Of a stretch of 49,161 bases of DNA, positions 15,792-25,426 are shown in pieces. This stretch comes from Mucilaginibacter sp. (GTDB lineage Bacteria > Bacteroidota > Bacteroidia > Sphingobacteriales > Sphingobacteriaceae), in assembly GCF_028288225.1 (NCBI RefSeq), contig NZ_JAQBOC010000062.1:122265-171425 (forward strand). Direction: 5' to 3'. A model generated the notes under the pieces. That model searched no databases. It saw nothing but the letters and a program-made list of their open reading frames with translations, and had not been told where the DNA came from. Each line of letters begins with the position of its first letter. Position 1 is the first letter of the stretch. The position numbers and the translations under genes are program-made.

Positions 15792-16523
15792 TTAATATGC
15801 TTTACGGAGTTTAATTATCCGTATCCAGTGCAATAGTTTCATAACTGGGTAAACCGGATCAATTTCAAACCATCGCTTGCCAAAGTTGGCGCTGTTGGGG
15901 TGCTTATGGTGATTGTTCTGAAACAGCTCACCAAGCATCAGGAAATCGAAGGGTGTGGTGTTTTTCGATTTATCCTTGTTATCAAAGTTTGTGTAACCAT
16001 ATTTATGTCCGCACCAATTTACAATAGCACCGTGGATCGGTCCCATCATGAAATGAACGGGCAGCAAAAGAAACATCCACCAGTGCGTTGCAAAAGCGAT
16101 GTAAAAACAAGTATAGGCTGTAGCGAAAAACAGCCTTGAAAGTATAGATGAGCCCATCCTGTCTATTAATGGCCATTCAGGATAATGCCCTGCAAACCTT
16201 GCTTCAGGGTTTTTTGTATTTTTCACATGATCGCCAAAAGTATCAATGGTTGATTTCATCAGCTGATAAATATCTGTGAAAAAATGCGGTGAATGCGGGT
16301 CCTTTTCGGTATCGCTGTAGGCATGGTGCTCGCGGTGCATTATAGCGTAGGCACGCGGGTTTAAAAATGATGTCCCTTCAAAAAGGTAGGCCATTAAGTA
16401 AAATACCCGCTCCCAGCCTTTACTAGTGGTAAACATACGATGTGACGCGTAACGATGCTGGAAAAAGGTTTGAAAAAACAACGACAAAAACCAATGCGCA
16501 ATAAAGAAGATGAGAATAATCAT
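15792..16523 (-). CDS. Acyl-CoA/fatty acid desaturase
   Basis: The 243-residue membrane di-iron enzyme has histidine boxes HRYASH (near residue 23), HREHHAY (near 64) and NNHHKHP (near 203), plus an extra GHKYG. Several hydrophobic segments are present (FFIAHWFLSLFFQTFF, YTCFYIAFATHWWMFLLLPV). The short length fits the bacterial Delta9-type desaturases without a cytochrome b5 domain. It introduces a double bond into membrane acyl chains, probably in response to temperature (family knowledge). Confidence 0.92.
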   Translation of the reverse strand: MIILIFFIAHWFLSLFFQTFFQHRYASHRMFTTSKGWERVFYLMAYLFEGTSFLNPRAYAIMHREHHAYSDTEKDPHSPHFFTDIYQLMKSTIDTFGDHVKNTKNPEARFAGHYPEWPLIDRMGSSILSRLFFATAYTCFYIAFATHWWMFLLLPVHFMMGPIHGAIVNWCGHKYGYTNFDNKDKSKNTTPFDFLMLGELFQNNHHKHPNSANFGKRWFEIDPVYPVMKLLHWIRIIKLRKAY

Positions 16524-16760
16524 AAAAATAAATTAATGTAATAGTCTCCGTGTGTTCATCAATTTTTATGATGAATGCATGGCCTATTGATCGGGAAAAA
16601 ACAGAGAGATAAAAATGGACTATTCTTTGAATTCTGCGATGAGTACGCTATGTAGCGGATAACTATATAATATAGAACGGCTTATAGCCAGGTTTATTGT
16701 AAAGGTGATGGGGTCTCCAAAAAGCACTGACTTTTTCTTACCCGTGGATCATCTAAAAAC

Positions 16761-16792
16761 AAAAAAAGGCCCCGGACTTACATCCTGAGGCC
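16761..16792 (-). terminator. Intrinsic terminator on the minus strand
   Basis: On the minus strand ggcctcagga...tccggggcc folds into a stem (6 bp, a bulged A, then 3 bp) followed directly by seven T. It lies about 325 bases beyond the stop of the LuxR regulator, so either that transcript has a long 3' tail or a small RNA ends here. Confidence 0.7.
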
Positions 16793-16954
16793 AGCTACTT
16801 AATGTATTTCCTCCCTAACAGAAACTACAATTTAAGTTATTTTTAAATGTCCTATATCTTTAACGGTATTACTTACTGCGGTACATCAGGGTTATAGGAA
16901 GTAAAGCTACTCTTACTATGAAGAAAAAAAATATGAGATAAGTAGTAATTGAAT

Positions 16955-17015
16955 TAAGAGCCAAGATGTCAGAAATCAAGAGTCAAGACATCAGGAATCA
17001 AGATACAAGAGAAGA
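16955..17015. repeat. Word-like degenerate repeat (atcaagag/tcaagaca)
   Basis: The stretch repeats variants of a 10-14 base word (agaaatcaagagtcaag, catcaggaatcaag, atacaagagaag). It has no coding frame and resembles the degenerate word arrays at 4018-4186 and 36276-36320 in style, though not in sequence. Confidence 0.5.
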
Positions 17016-17116
17016 ACAGGGATGCAAGTGTTAGGATTAAAAAGATCGAGTGGATGGGAGCCTTCGATAAATCGCTCTTTCTTAACTCTTGCCTCATACA
17101 TCCTACTCTCCTTTCC

Positions 17117-17749
17117 TCACCTGTAGCCTGTTTTACGCAATGCCTCTTTTTTGTTTCGTACATGCAGCTTCTCGTAAGTATTTCGGATATGGGTGCGCAC
17201 GGTGTCAATAGATATAAAAAGGCGGTCGGCAATTTCCTGGTAGCTAAAGCCTTTGCTCAGCCAAAGCAGCACTTCGTTCTCGCGGTCACTAAGCATTTCT
17301 TTGGCATCAACATAGGGTGTTTGCTGCTGAAAGGCCATTACCACCTTGCGGGCTATCTGGCTGCTCATGGGGCTGCCGCCTTTGCGCAAGTCTATCAATG
17401 AATCTATAAGTTTGGTAGCAGGGGTATTTTTTAAAACATATCCTGTGGCTCCTGCTTGTAAGGCTTTAAACACACGGTCGGCATCATCATATACACTTAA
17501 TACCATCAATTGGATATCAGGACGGCGAGGCTTTAGCCACGCAATAAGCTCGATACCTGATTTTGCCGGGAGTTGAATATCTGTAAGTACCAGCTCAATA
17601 TCATCCCCCAGGCCGAACTCAAAATAATTCATGGCTTCCTCAGCGCTTACAAAGGATGCCCGCAAATTAAACTCGCCCGAGCCTGCCAGCAAAGCCGAAA
17701 GGTAATTGCGAATTTTTTCGTCATCCTCTATAATTACAATAGGTGTCAT
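17117..17749 (-). CDS. NarL/LuxR-type response regulator
   Basis: The 210-residue regulator has an N-terminal REC domain (IIEDDEKIR, Asp57 in LTDIQLPAKSG, VLSVYDD, VLKNTPATK) and a LuxR helix-turn-helix (LSDRENEVLLWLSKGFSYQE, then DTVRTHIRNTYEKLHV). It lies 59 bp after the propeller kinase gene on the same strand and is almost certainly its partner. No target genes can be told from the window. Confidence 0.93.
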   Translation of the reverse strand: MTPIVIIEDDEKIRNYLSALLAGSGEFNLRASFVSAEEAMNYFEFGLGDDIELVLTDIQLPAKSGIELIAWLKPRRPDIQLMVLSVYDDADRVFKALQAGATGYVLKNTPATKLIDSLIDLRKGGSPMSSQIARKVVMAFQQQTPYVDAKEMLSDRENEVLLWLSKGFSYQEIADRLFISIDTVRTHIRNTYEKLHVRNKKEALRKTGYR

Positions 17750-17808
17750 AAGTTGTGAAAATAACTTTTATTTATGAGTACCGGAATGTGAAAAAAGTAG
17801 TATCAGCT

Positions 17809-20800
17809 TTACGTTACAGTAAAGATATAACTTACCGTAAGTCCCTCATTATCATTTATAAATTTTATATCCCCGCCAATATCCTGCATTCTTTTAAGCA
17901 TGTTTTTTAAGCCATTGCATGATGCCTTCACTGTTTTTTCAGGCAAGCCTGTGCCGTTGTCTTTTACTGTAAAATGGATTTGTCCGTGTCTTACATTACA
18001 GCTAAGCTCAACAAGGGTGGCATTGGCATGTTTCATTATATTGTTCAATGCCTCTTTAGTAACCAGGTAAAGGTTGCGTCGCTGCTCATTAGTAAGCTTT
18101 ATCAGGGGTACAGGATCGGGGAAATCAATTTGCAGGCGAAGTTCAAACGGCTCAAAATATTGCTGCATTTGCTCGCGGGTGTAAACCAACAAGCTTTCTA
18201 AAGTATCATTCTGCGGGTTAAGCGCCCATATGATTTCATTAATACTTTCCAGCAGTCTTCTTGCAGCTGCGGAAATACTGTTTACATCCGTTTTTATTGA
18301 CAATTCAGCCGCATGATGGGTTTGGATGAGATCACTTAGCAAAGCAATATGGGTAAGGCCGCTGCCAATCTCATCATGCATATCGCGGCTTATACGATTG
18401 CGCTCGGCATCTATCGCCTGTATCTTTTCCAGCTCATTTAAGCGCCGCTTTATTTTCACCTGCGACAACATGTAGGTAATATAAATAATGATACCAAGCA
18501 GCAACAGACCAGCAACTATATAAAACCATGCGCGCCGCCAGTAAGGCGCCTTTATATGAATAAAAACCCGCTCTTCGTTGCTCCAGACCCCATATGTATT
18601 TGCAACCTTTATTTTAAATGTATAACTGCCCGGCAGCAAATGCGAATAACGCACCGACCTGTTATAAGTAATTACCGGCTTATTATCCCAACCCTGTAAA
18701 ATGTATTGAATTTTATTGGCCTCGGGCCGGGTATAATCCAAAGCAGCAAATTGAATATTAAAGTCGTTTTTATTGTACGGAACGGTTATTTGCTGGTTAA
18801 CAAAATGGGGGATGGTTTTTTTAAATACCTCGCCATTAATTTCAATGCGTGTAATGGCTGCAGATGGCTTTAACGTTATTTGCGCCCTGCTAACGGGCTT
18901 AAACCAATTGAAGCCTTTAATCCCTCCGAAATAAAAATTACCGGTTTTACTTTTATAAAACGCTTGTGTATTAAATTCATTACTCTGCAAACCATCCAGG
19001 TAAGAGTAGCTCTCGAATGTATTAGCAGCACGGTTAAAATAACAAAGTCCTTTATTGGTGCTGATCCATAAGTTATGTTTTTCATCTTCTAATGATCCGT
19101 ACACGTAAGCATTCGGCATTTTACTTTTCTCATCCCATACCCGGTATTTACCAGTAGCAGTATTAAAATGGATGAGGCCCATGCCGCTGCCTATCCAAAA
19201 CCAGCCTGCATCTTTTTCATCCTTTCGGATACTGCGCAGGTCAATACCAGGTAAATAGGTTTCAAAATGCTTATACATTGTACCAACTGGTTTTGCATGA
19301 TACAAACCGTTACCTGATAAAGCAGCATAAATTGACCGATCGGGCATTTCAACCACATCAACAACATTGCTTTGCATATATGGATCTGCATCCAGGTAGT
19401 GCCCGGTATAATTCCCTGCGGGGTCCTTCTTTATTTTCATCAACCCCATTAATGTGGCGGCTAAAATGTCTCCATCCTTTAATTGGATCAGCTTAAAAAC
19501 AAATACATTCAGTTTAGGAAATATTTTAGGCTGATTTTGTATAGGAATGGTTTTAAAAGTTTGTTTTTTTACATCAAACAGGCTGATACCTCCGCTATTA
19601 CCCACCCACATATTACCGTCCCTGTCTTTTAAAAAAGCGCTTACGATATTACCCGGCAGGGTGGTATTGTCTCCTTCTTTATGCTGAAAGTTTTGCAGTG
19701 CTCCGGTAACCGGGTTGTAAATATTTAAACCGCTGTTATGGGTGCCAAACCATATATTGCCGGCATCATCTTCAAAAAAACATTTGGTAAAATAATCCTT
19801 TAAAACAGGGTAGTCTCCTTCCGACAAAGGGAACAAGTTAAATTTTGGCTCTTTCAGATCAAGCCGGGCCACGCCACCGCCATCAATACCTATCCATAAA
19901 TTATTACCCCTGTCAATATATAAACAGGTTGAAATATCAAACGGAAGTGATTTTAACTTTGAATTATCATGGTGATAATTTTCAAAAAGACGGGTTTTTT
20001 CATTATAATTAAACAAGCCATTTCCACGGGATGTAAACCACTCCCTGCCATAGCCGTCCTTCATATTTTGAACGGAATAAAACCTTACCGGCTTCCCGTT
20101 AATAGTTTTCTTAATGATGGTATCGCGTTTTGTTTTTAGATTACGGAATACGAGCCTTTCATCGTAAGACAGTATATGGCGGTCTTTTTCAAAAAAGATG
20201 CTTTGCGGCGGATCTTTTATAAACTGGTAAGAGTAAAGGTGGGTTTTGCGGTTAAAAAATATATACGGGTCATCTTTGCTCAGCAATCTTAGCCACACGT
20301 TACCCTCTTTGTCGGCGTTGATTTGAGTAAACATTATACGCGCGTAATCTATTTTGAAAGGTACAGGATAGAGCGTTAATTTATAAGTAAGTGTATTAAA
20401 TTCAAAAACACCCTTTATTACATTCAGCAATATCAGGGTATCGTTTTCGTCCATAAAAAGACATTGAAAACCGCTATTCCCAAATTCTGCCTTTCCAAAT
20501 ACTTTTATCCTTTCAACCCCTTCAGTAAGTACGTTCCATTTATAAATACCGCTTTCATTGCTGTACCAGATATTGCCTTTTTTATCTTCAAAAAAACTGA
20601 AACGGATAAAGTTATTCACATTATCTGTATCGTTTTTTGCCTGGTACCTGAAGGTTTGCAGTGTGCTGCCGTCATAACGGCATAAACCATCTGGCGTTCC
20701 AAACCACATGAAGCCTTTTTTATCCTGGTAAACGCCATAAACTGAACTATGCGGCAGGCCGTCATTTATGCCAAGTGTTTCAAACCGGGGAATAATACGC

Positions 20801-20856
20801 TGCGACCATCCTGTAAGGCCGATCAACATAAAAAGTAGTACAAGGTTTAAACGCAT
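17809..20856 (-). CDS. Two-component propeller sensor histidine kinase
   Basis: This 1015-residue protein has a signal peptide (MRLNLVLLFMLIGLTGWSQ), a long periplasmic series of Reg_prop blades (for example KKGFMWFGTPDGLCRYDG, RGNNLWIGIDGGGVARLD), a Y_Y_Y domain (about 680-760), a membrane helix (WFYIVAGLLLLGIIIYITYML), a HisKA_3 domain with His827 in ERNRISRDMHDEIGSGL, and an ATPase domain (KEALNNIMKHAN, DNGTGLP). Propeller kinases in Bacteroidota often sense glycans or their breakdown products, but there is no polysaccharide locus next to it. It pairs with the LuxR regulator downstream. Confidence 0.94.
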   Translation of the reverse strand: MRLNLVLLFMLIGLTGWSQRIIPRFETLGINDGLPHSSVYGVYQDKKGFMWFGTPDGLCRYDGSTLQTFRYQAKNDTDNVNNFIRFSFFEDKKGNIWYSNESGIYKWNVLTEGVERIKVFGKAEFGNSGFQCLFMDENDTLILLNVIKGVFEFNTLTYKLTLYPVPFKIDYARIMFTQINADKEGNVWLRLLSKDDPYIFFNRKTHLYSYQFIKDPPQSIFFEKDRHILSYDERLVFRNLKTKRDTIIKKTINGKPVRFYSVQNMKDGYGREWFTSRGNGLFNYNEKTRLFENYHHDNSKLKSLPFDISTCLYIDRGNNLWIGIDGGGVARLDLKEPKFNLFPLSEGDYPVLKDYFTKCFFEDDAGNIWFGTHNSGLNIYNPVTGALQNFQHKEGDNTTLPGNIVSAFLKDRDGNMWVGNSGGISLFDVKKQTFKTIPIQNQPKIFPKLNVFVFKLIQLKDGDILAATLMGLMKIKKDPAGNYTGHYLDADPYMQSNVVDVVEMPDRSIYAALSGNGLYHAKPVGTMYKHFETYLPGIDLRSIRKDEKDAGWFWIGSGMGLIHFNTATGKYRVWDEKSKMPNAYVYGSLEDEKHNLWISTNKGLCYFNRAANTFESYSYLDGLQSNEFNTQAFYKSKTGNFYFGGIKGFNWFKPVSRAQITLKPSAAITRIEINGEVFKKTIPHFVNQQITVPYNKNDFNIQFAALDYTRPEANKIQYILQGWDNKPVITYNRSVRYSHLLPGSYTFKIKVANTYGVWSNEERVFIHIKAPYWRRAWFYIVAGLLLLGIIIYITYMLSQVKIKRRLNELEKIQAIDAERNRISRDMHDEIGSGLTHIALLSDLIQTHHAAELSIKTDVNSISAAARRLLESINEIIWALNPQNDTLESLLVYTREQMQQYFEPFELRLQIDFPDPVPLIKLTNEQRRNLYLVTKEALNNIMKHANATLVELSCNVRHGQIHFTVKDNGTGLPEKTVKASCNGLKNMLKRMQDIGGDIKFINDNEGLTVSYIFTVT

Positions 20857-21273
20857 TACATTATCAGGGTTAGCAAGCGCTATAATTTAGTTTAAATTAA
20901 AAGCCTGATGCAGCGTGAGTTATCTGCATTAGCAGGCTTATCCACTAAAGATAACGGAAAAGATACAATTTGCAAAAGAGATTATAGATTTGGCTTAAAT
21001 GATACCAGGCTTAAAAGTCTCTTACCATTGTTTTATACCAGATGGGCTCAGAAGTGCTATTAAGCAAACAATTATTGATTTTTAGAAATTCGCCATAGAT
21101 GCAAAATATCTATAGAAAATATAATTGTTTAATCATTTTTGCCTGATCTTAGATATGCAAAGCAGTAAATTTGCACCTGGCGCCCACAAACTTCCTTCTT
21201 GTTTTTCTTCTGCCAACTTTGAATCGCGCCGGTTCTTTCTTAACTTATAGTATTTTGGTCCTTTGCAAGGTCT
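20857..21273. other. 417-bp gap without recognisable gene
   Basis: I see no supported gene, hairpin terminator or repeat here. There is no HigB-like toxin frame downstream of the HigA-like gene. The region is AT-rich and is presumably the leader of the propeller kinase gene plus spacer. Confidence 0.5.
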
Positions 21274-21630
21274 TTAAGTTAACAATACCGCAGCCGGGAT
21301 ACCTAATTTGTGATGGAGCACTTTAGCGATTTTTAACGTAAGCGGCTTTTTTCCGCTAAGAAGTGCAGATACATATCCTTTACTTCCTATCCAATTAACT
21401 AAGTCTTTATTCATAAGCCCTTTTTCATCCATTTTCAGTTTTACAACTGCAATAGGATCGGGAGAAGGGATAGGGTAATGCAGATCTTCATATTGTTTGA
21501 TAAGTAATAAGGCAATTTGCAAACGCTGGCCCGCTTTACTTTCGGGAGCTATATCCAAATCAAATTGGTTATCAATCCATTCCAATAAATTTTGATACTC
21601 TTTGTCGGTTTTAATAATTTGCAAATCCAT
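21274..21630 (-). CDS. HigA-like antitoxin/XRE-type regulator without partner toxin
   Basis: This 118-residue protein has the HigA layout: an acidic N-terminal half (DKEYQNLLEWIDNQFDLD, GQRLQIALLLIKQYED) and a C-terminal helix-turn-helix (MNKDLVNWIGSKGYVSALLSGKKPLTLKIAKVLHHKLGIPAAVLL). The toxin HigB normally lies next to it, usually upstream. Here the upstream neighbour, 43 bp away, is a glycosidase, and downstream is a gap with no frame. It is probably an orphan regulator or a relic of a toxin-antitoxin pair. Confidence 0.8.
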   Translation of the reverse strand: MDLQIIKTDKEYQNLLEWIDNQFDLDIAPESKAGQRLQIALLLIKQYEDLHYPIPSPDPIAVVKLKMDEKGLMNKDLVNWIGSKGYVSALLSGKKPLTLKIAKVLHHKLGIPAAVLLT

Positions 21631-21673
21631 ATCGTAAATTTCGGAATAATTATAATAGCTTAAATCTCCAATT

Positions 21674-23104
21674 TTATTCCTTTATCCACTTACTTTTAAA
21701 CCCTAATTTTTTTAATCCTTTTTGAATATCGGGATTATTCATAAACAGCTTCCATATCAGCCCGCTTCTGTAATTTTCAATCATCACTACAATTGGACCC
21801 TGGTCAATAGCAAGGTGTGTTTTGGCGTACCAGTTATGCGTTTCGCTAAAGCCATCGGCAAATCCATACGGCCCCCAAATTTTATCGCCCAGGTCATAAT
21901 AAAAATGCTTGAGCGCCTGCATGGAGTAATGCGGTGTATATGGGAATGACGATAACGCAGCCGTAGGCTGGATCACGCCGCGATCATCCTGCGGGCAATG
22001 TGCTACGTAGCCCTTAAAGCTATCGCCGGCTGTAAGTCCCCAGCATTTTTCGCTATAGCCTTTGTAATGTTTTGGGTTTTCAATGCAATAAGCGCGGTTA
22101 ATGAGCGTATGATTTTTTGTTTGTTCGGCATAATCAATGCCATTATCATCTGTCAGCCCAGCCGGGTCAATCCCCATATAGGTATACTGCTCAAAAAACA
22201 GCGGACCGCCCATATCAAAATTACCCAGCGGAAGTACATGCCCGAAATACGATTTACCATTTTTCCAGCTTGTGCTTTTTACCCAGCTATTTTCGTATAA
22301 TTCCTTTGAGATAGAATGCGTTGGCGATGAGGCAGCAACAATATAAGTGATCAGCGCTTCGTCATAGCCAAAGACAGGAAAATTCATGTCAAAATCATTA
22401 TTGGGGCTCCAGTGCCAGTATAAGGTTTTATTGCCATTATTGCTGTGCCAGTTCCAGTCGGCGGCGTCCCACATTTGTTGTACCCGTTTCTGAAAATATC
22501 TTTCATGCAGGCTATTTCCTTTAAAATATGCTTTTGCAGTAAGCAGGCCCATCATCAGGTATGAGGTTTCAACAATATCAGCACCATCATCAATCCTTCC
22601 AAATGGGATTGTTTTACCTGTTACGCCATTCATAAAGTGCGGATAAATACCGTGATAACAATCAGCTTTAATTAAAAAATCAACAATTTTTATCAGTCGG
22701 TTTAAAGCAGTATCCTTACCTATCCATCCACGGTTAACTGCAACAACGGTTGATAAGACCCCCATGCCGGTACCGCCAATAGCGCAGGCTTCAGGGCCAA
22801 AGGTTGACTTGCTTAAGTTTGGCTCATCATCGGCCTCGTTAATATAGTCCCAGTAATATTGAGCCTTTACCGTGTTGTCACGTTCCCTTGCAAGCCCGCT
22901 AACCGGGTGTGCAAAGTGCCAGAAATACCTGAAGGTTTGGCGCTGAACAATATCGAGCAAAGCCGAATCGGTAATGTTTTTAACAATACCAACCGGTGCT
23001 ATTGAATTTCCGGGTAATGATTTGTGGATTACAGCTTTTTTTTGAGAGAACGCTGTTAAGGTAAATAATACGCCTATTATGGTGTATATCAATACTGTTT
23101 TCAT
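21674..23104 (-). CDS. Glucoamylase-like secreted protein (GH144-type, PF10091)
   Basis: The 476-residue protein has a signal peptide (MKTVLIYTIIGVLFTLTAFSQ) and the family opening QRQTFRYFWHFAHPVSGLARER, then GGTGMGVLSTVVAVNRGW, GYDEALITYIVAASSPTH and YSMQALKHFYYDLGDKIWGPYG. The fold is an (alpha/alpha)6 barrel. PF10091 was labelled glucoamylase, but its characterised Bacteroidota member (GH144) is an endo-beta-1,2-glucanase, so this enzyme may act on beta-1,2-glucans. It stands alone, with no sus-type genes nearby. Confidence 0.85.
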   Translation of the reverse strand: MKTVLIYTIIGVLFTLTAFSQKKAVIHKSLPGNSIAPVGIVKNITDSALLDIVQRQTFRYFWHFAHPVSGLARERDNTVKAQYYWDYINEADDEPNLSKSTFGPEACAIGGTGMGVLSTVVAVNRGWIGKDTALNRLIKIVDFLIKADCYHGIYPHFMNGVTGKTIPFGRIDDGADIVETSYLMMGLLTAKAYFKGNSLHERYFQKRVQQMWDAADWNWHSNNGNKTLYWHWSPNNDFDMNFPVFGYDEALITYIVAASSPTHSISKELYENSWVKSTSWKNGKSYFGHVLPLGNFDMGGPLFFEQYTYMGIDPAGLTDDNGIDYAEQTKNHTLINRAYCIENPKHYKGYSEKCWGLTAGDSFKGYVAHCPQDDRGVIQPTAALSSFPYTPHYSMQALKHFYYDLGDKIWGPYGFADGFSETHNWYAKTHLAIDQGPIVVMIENYRSGLIWKLFMNNPDIQKGLKKLGFKSKWIKE

Positions 23105-23230
23105 GAATATATTATTAGGTTTGATTTTGGCAGATGTTGGTTTGTAACTGCTGGTTAAGTTAGCGTTTTCTTTTATCTAAGTAAAATAATAGCTTTGAAA
23201 AATCAGCCAGGGTAATAATCGTAAGTCAGT

Positions 23231-24031
23231 ATGGCATTAATTCCTTATATCTGCACTACATGCGGCGTTCAGTACCAACCTTCTGAAACACCGCCGGCTC
23301 ATTGTATTATTTGTGAGGATGACCGGCAATATGTTAACCCCGCCGGTCAAAGCTGGACAACAGCTGATGAATTAGCCCATCGGCATAAAAATATAATTGA
23401 GCAGGTTGCTCCCTGTTTGTATACTATATATACGCAACCTGTTTTTGCTATAGGACAAAGGGCCCATTTATTGATAACGCCAAACGGCAATATTTTATGG
23501 GATTGCATTACTGCCATTGATGCGGAAACTATTGAAGCTATCAATAACCTGGGCGGCATAAAGGCAATAGCCATTTCGCACCCGCATTTTTTTTCTGCCA
23601 TTACCGACTGGAGCAATGCCTTTGGCGGCGTACCCATATATGTAAATGCATTGAACGAAAAATGGCTGACGCGAAAGGATGCCAACATACAACTATGGGA
23701 TGGCAGGGAGTTTGATTTATGGGATGGTATTCAACTGATCTGCTGCGGTGGGCACTTTCCCGGTGCATGCGTTTTGTATAGTCCGCAAAATAATGGGGTA
23801 TTACTGGTTGGCGATACCATCCAGGTAAGTGCCGGTCAAAAAACGGTTTCATTTATGTACAGCTACCCAAATTTGATCCCGCTGCCTAAAAAGGAGATTT
23901 TGCAGATCCGTGCAGCTGTAAGCGGCAAGCAATATGATGCTATGTATGGCGCTTTTGGCCATTATATTTTAAAGGGAGCCAAAATTGCCATGGAATTTTC
24001 TGTGGAGCGGTATTTGAAGATTTTTGAATAG
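23231..24031 (+). CDS. MBL-fold protein with N-terminal zinc ribbon
   Basis: The 266-residue protein opens with CTTCGVQYQPSE and CIICEDD, two Cys pairs of a small zinc ribbon. A metallo-beta-lactamase-like domain follows (AIAISHPHFFSAITDWSNAF, GGHFPGACVLY, LLVGDTIQVS, YDAMYGAFGHYI). The usual HxHxDH motif is degenerate (HPHFFSA), so its metal site or catalytic role may differ. It may be a non-canonical hydrolase. It is divergent from the GH144-like gene. Confidence 0.8.
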   Translation: MALIPYICTTCGVQYQPSETPPAHCIICEDDRQYVNPAGQSWTTADELAHRHKNIIEQVAPCLYTIYTQPVFAIGQRAHLLITPNGNILWDCITAIDAETIEAINNLGGIKAIAISHPHFFSAITDWSNAFGGVPIYVNALNEKWLTRKDANIQLWDGREFDLWDGIQLICCGGHFPGACVLYSPQNNGVLLVGDTIQVSAGQKTVSFMYSYPNLIPLPKKEILQIRAAVSGKQYDAMYGAFGHYILKGAKIAMEFSVERYLKIFE

Positions 24032-24056
24032 GGCGGTACCTTTGTAAGCTGAAAGC

Positions 24057-24635
24057 TTATACATCAATTAATTTATTTAATGCCGCATATTGCAGCAGCA
24101 TAATGGTTTTGGCGTCCTTAATTTTGCCGTTTTTTATCATTGCTAAAGCAACGCTAAAAGGCAATTCCAGTACTTCAATATTTTCTTCTTCCTCGCTAAG
24201 TCCTCCGCCTTCCGTTACCTTCATCTCCCTGGTGTATCCGGCGATAAAAAAATATAAGATCTCCGTTACCGAGCCGGGCGACATATAGGCTTCAAAGATC
24301 TTCTCAACGTGAGTTACCTTAAAACCTGTTTCCTCTTCGGTTTCGCGCCTGATACAATCTTCAGCATTATCTGCATCAAGCAAACCGGCACATGCTTCAA
24401 TAAGGTATCCGCTGGCGTTACCATTTATATAGGTTGGCATGCGAAACTGGCGGGTTAAAACAACAGATTTGGTATCCCTATTGTATAACAGAATAGTTGC
24501 GCCGTTACCCCTGTCATAAGCCTCCCGATTATGCTTAACAGTGGTACCGTTGTGATCTATTTCAAACGTTATTTTTTTTAAAGTGTACCAGTTATCTGAA
24601 AGAATTTCGGTATCCAGTATTTTAACGTTGCTCAT
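24057..24635 (-). CDS. nudK: NUDIX hydrolase, NudK-like (GDP-mannose/ADP-sugar pyrophosphatase)
   Basis: The 192-residue protein starts at the ATG at 24633-24635 (MSNVKILDTEILSDNWYTLK); a longer frame to 24665 adds ten unlikely residues. It has the Nudix helix in GLLDADNAEDCIRRETEEET, and the surrounding AREAYDRGNGATILLYNRDT and RQFRMPTYING fit the NudK/ADP-ribose pyrophosphatase group. It hydrolyses a nucleoside diphosphate sugar. It is divergent from the DeoR gene with about 45 bp between starts. Confidence 0.85.
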   Translation of the reverse strand: MSNVKILDTEILSDNWYTLKKITFEIDHNGTTVKHNREAYDRGNGATILLYNRDTKSVVLTRQFRMPTYINGNASGYLIEACAGLLDADNAEDCIRRETEEETGFKVTHVEKIFEAYMSPGSVTEILYFFIAGYTREMKVTEGGGLSEEEENIEVLELPFSVALAMIKNGKIKDAKTIMLLQYAALNKLIDV

Positions 24636-24652
24636 AATTGATAACTTTTGAT

Positions 24653-24660
24653 TATTTTTG
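24653..24660 (+). promoter_or_regulatory. -7 box before the DeoR gene
   Basis: TATTTTTG fits TAnnTTTG and lies 19 bp before the DeoR start codon. The perfect palindrome ttgatcaa at 24658-24665 overlaps its end and could be an autoregulatory operator (inference). Confidence 0.5.
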
Positions 24661-24679
24661 ATCAAATAACGGAATTTTA

Positions 24680-25426
24680 ATGGTATTTCAAAAGAGAAAA
24701 CAAAAAATCCTTCAAATACTTGAGCAAACAGGCGAAGCCGACATCCACCAGCTTGCTGTTGAGTTAGGCACTTCGGAGATAACCGTTAGGCGCGACCTTA
24801 ACCGCATGGCCGCCGATGGTATGCTTTATCGTACCCATGGCGGCGCTACCATAATAGACCCTTTAATGGGCGCAAAGGCATTTGAAAATAAAGCGGCAGT
24901 AAATGTAAAAGCCAAAGATGCTATCTGTCGCCGGGCAGCGGATGAAATACACGATGGCAATATAATTTTTATGGATTGCGGCAGCACCGTTTACAGGTTA
25001 TGCCAGTTCATCCGGAATAAAAAGATCAAAGTAATTACCAATTCCTTACCGGTGGTTTATGAATTACAAAACAGCCAGGTCTCCATAAATTTAATCGGCG
25101 GAGAAGTAGACCGCGACCGGCAAGCTATTCACGGCAAAATGGCAGAAGGACATATCAGCAAGTACCGGGCAACAAAAGCATTTTTGGGAGTTGACGGAAT
25201 CTCTATAAACGGCCTGTTTGCCCAAAGTGAAAATGAAGCATCCATTACATTAGCACTGGCCAATAACAGCAAGCAAACTTATATCCTGTGCGATGCTGGT
25301 AAAATAGGAAAGGAATCCTATCTGAAATTTGCGGAATTAAATTTGATAAACACGATAATTACTGATTATGATGGGGCTGATATTGCGCTTTTTAAAGAAA
25401 AAGGGATAGAGGTGTTGAAGGCTTGA
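24680..25426 (+). CDS. DeoR/GlpR family transcriptional regulator
   Basis: The 248-residue protein has the DeoR helix-turn-helix (QKILQILEQTGEADIHQLAV, GTSEITVRRDLNRMAADG, MLYRTHGGA) and a sugar-phosphate isomerase-like effector domain (FMDCGSTVYRLCQF, VITNSLPVVYEL, FLGVDGIS, SKQTYILCDAGKIGKESYLK). Regulators of this family bind phosphorylated sugars. No adjacent sugar operon is present, so the target is unknown. Confidence 0.92.
   Translation: MVFQKRKQKILQILEQTGEADIHQLAVELGTSEITVRRDLNRMAADGMLYRTHGGATIIDPLMGAKAFENKAAVNVKAKDAICRRAADEIHDGNIIFMDCGSTVYRLCQFIRNKKIKVITNSLPVVYELQNSQVSINLIGGEVDRDRQAIHGKMAEGHISKYRATKAFLGVDGISINGLFAQSENEASITLALANNSKQTYILCDAGKIGKESYLKFAELNLINTIITDYDGADIALFKEKGIEVLKA

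Larger units (their letters stand above)
16524..17116. other. 593-bp gap with a hairpin and a low-complexity stretch
   Basis: No gene is supported. The gap holds a minus-strand terminator-like hairpin (16761-16792) and a word-like low-complexity stretch (16955-17015). A seven-codon frame, MKKKNMR, at 16918 on the plus strand is too short to support. Confidence 0.6.

Noticed and set aside
16918..16941. Leader peptide MKKKNMR
   Set aside because: It has no regulatory amino-acid run and no plus-strand gene behind it.
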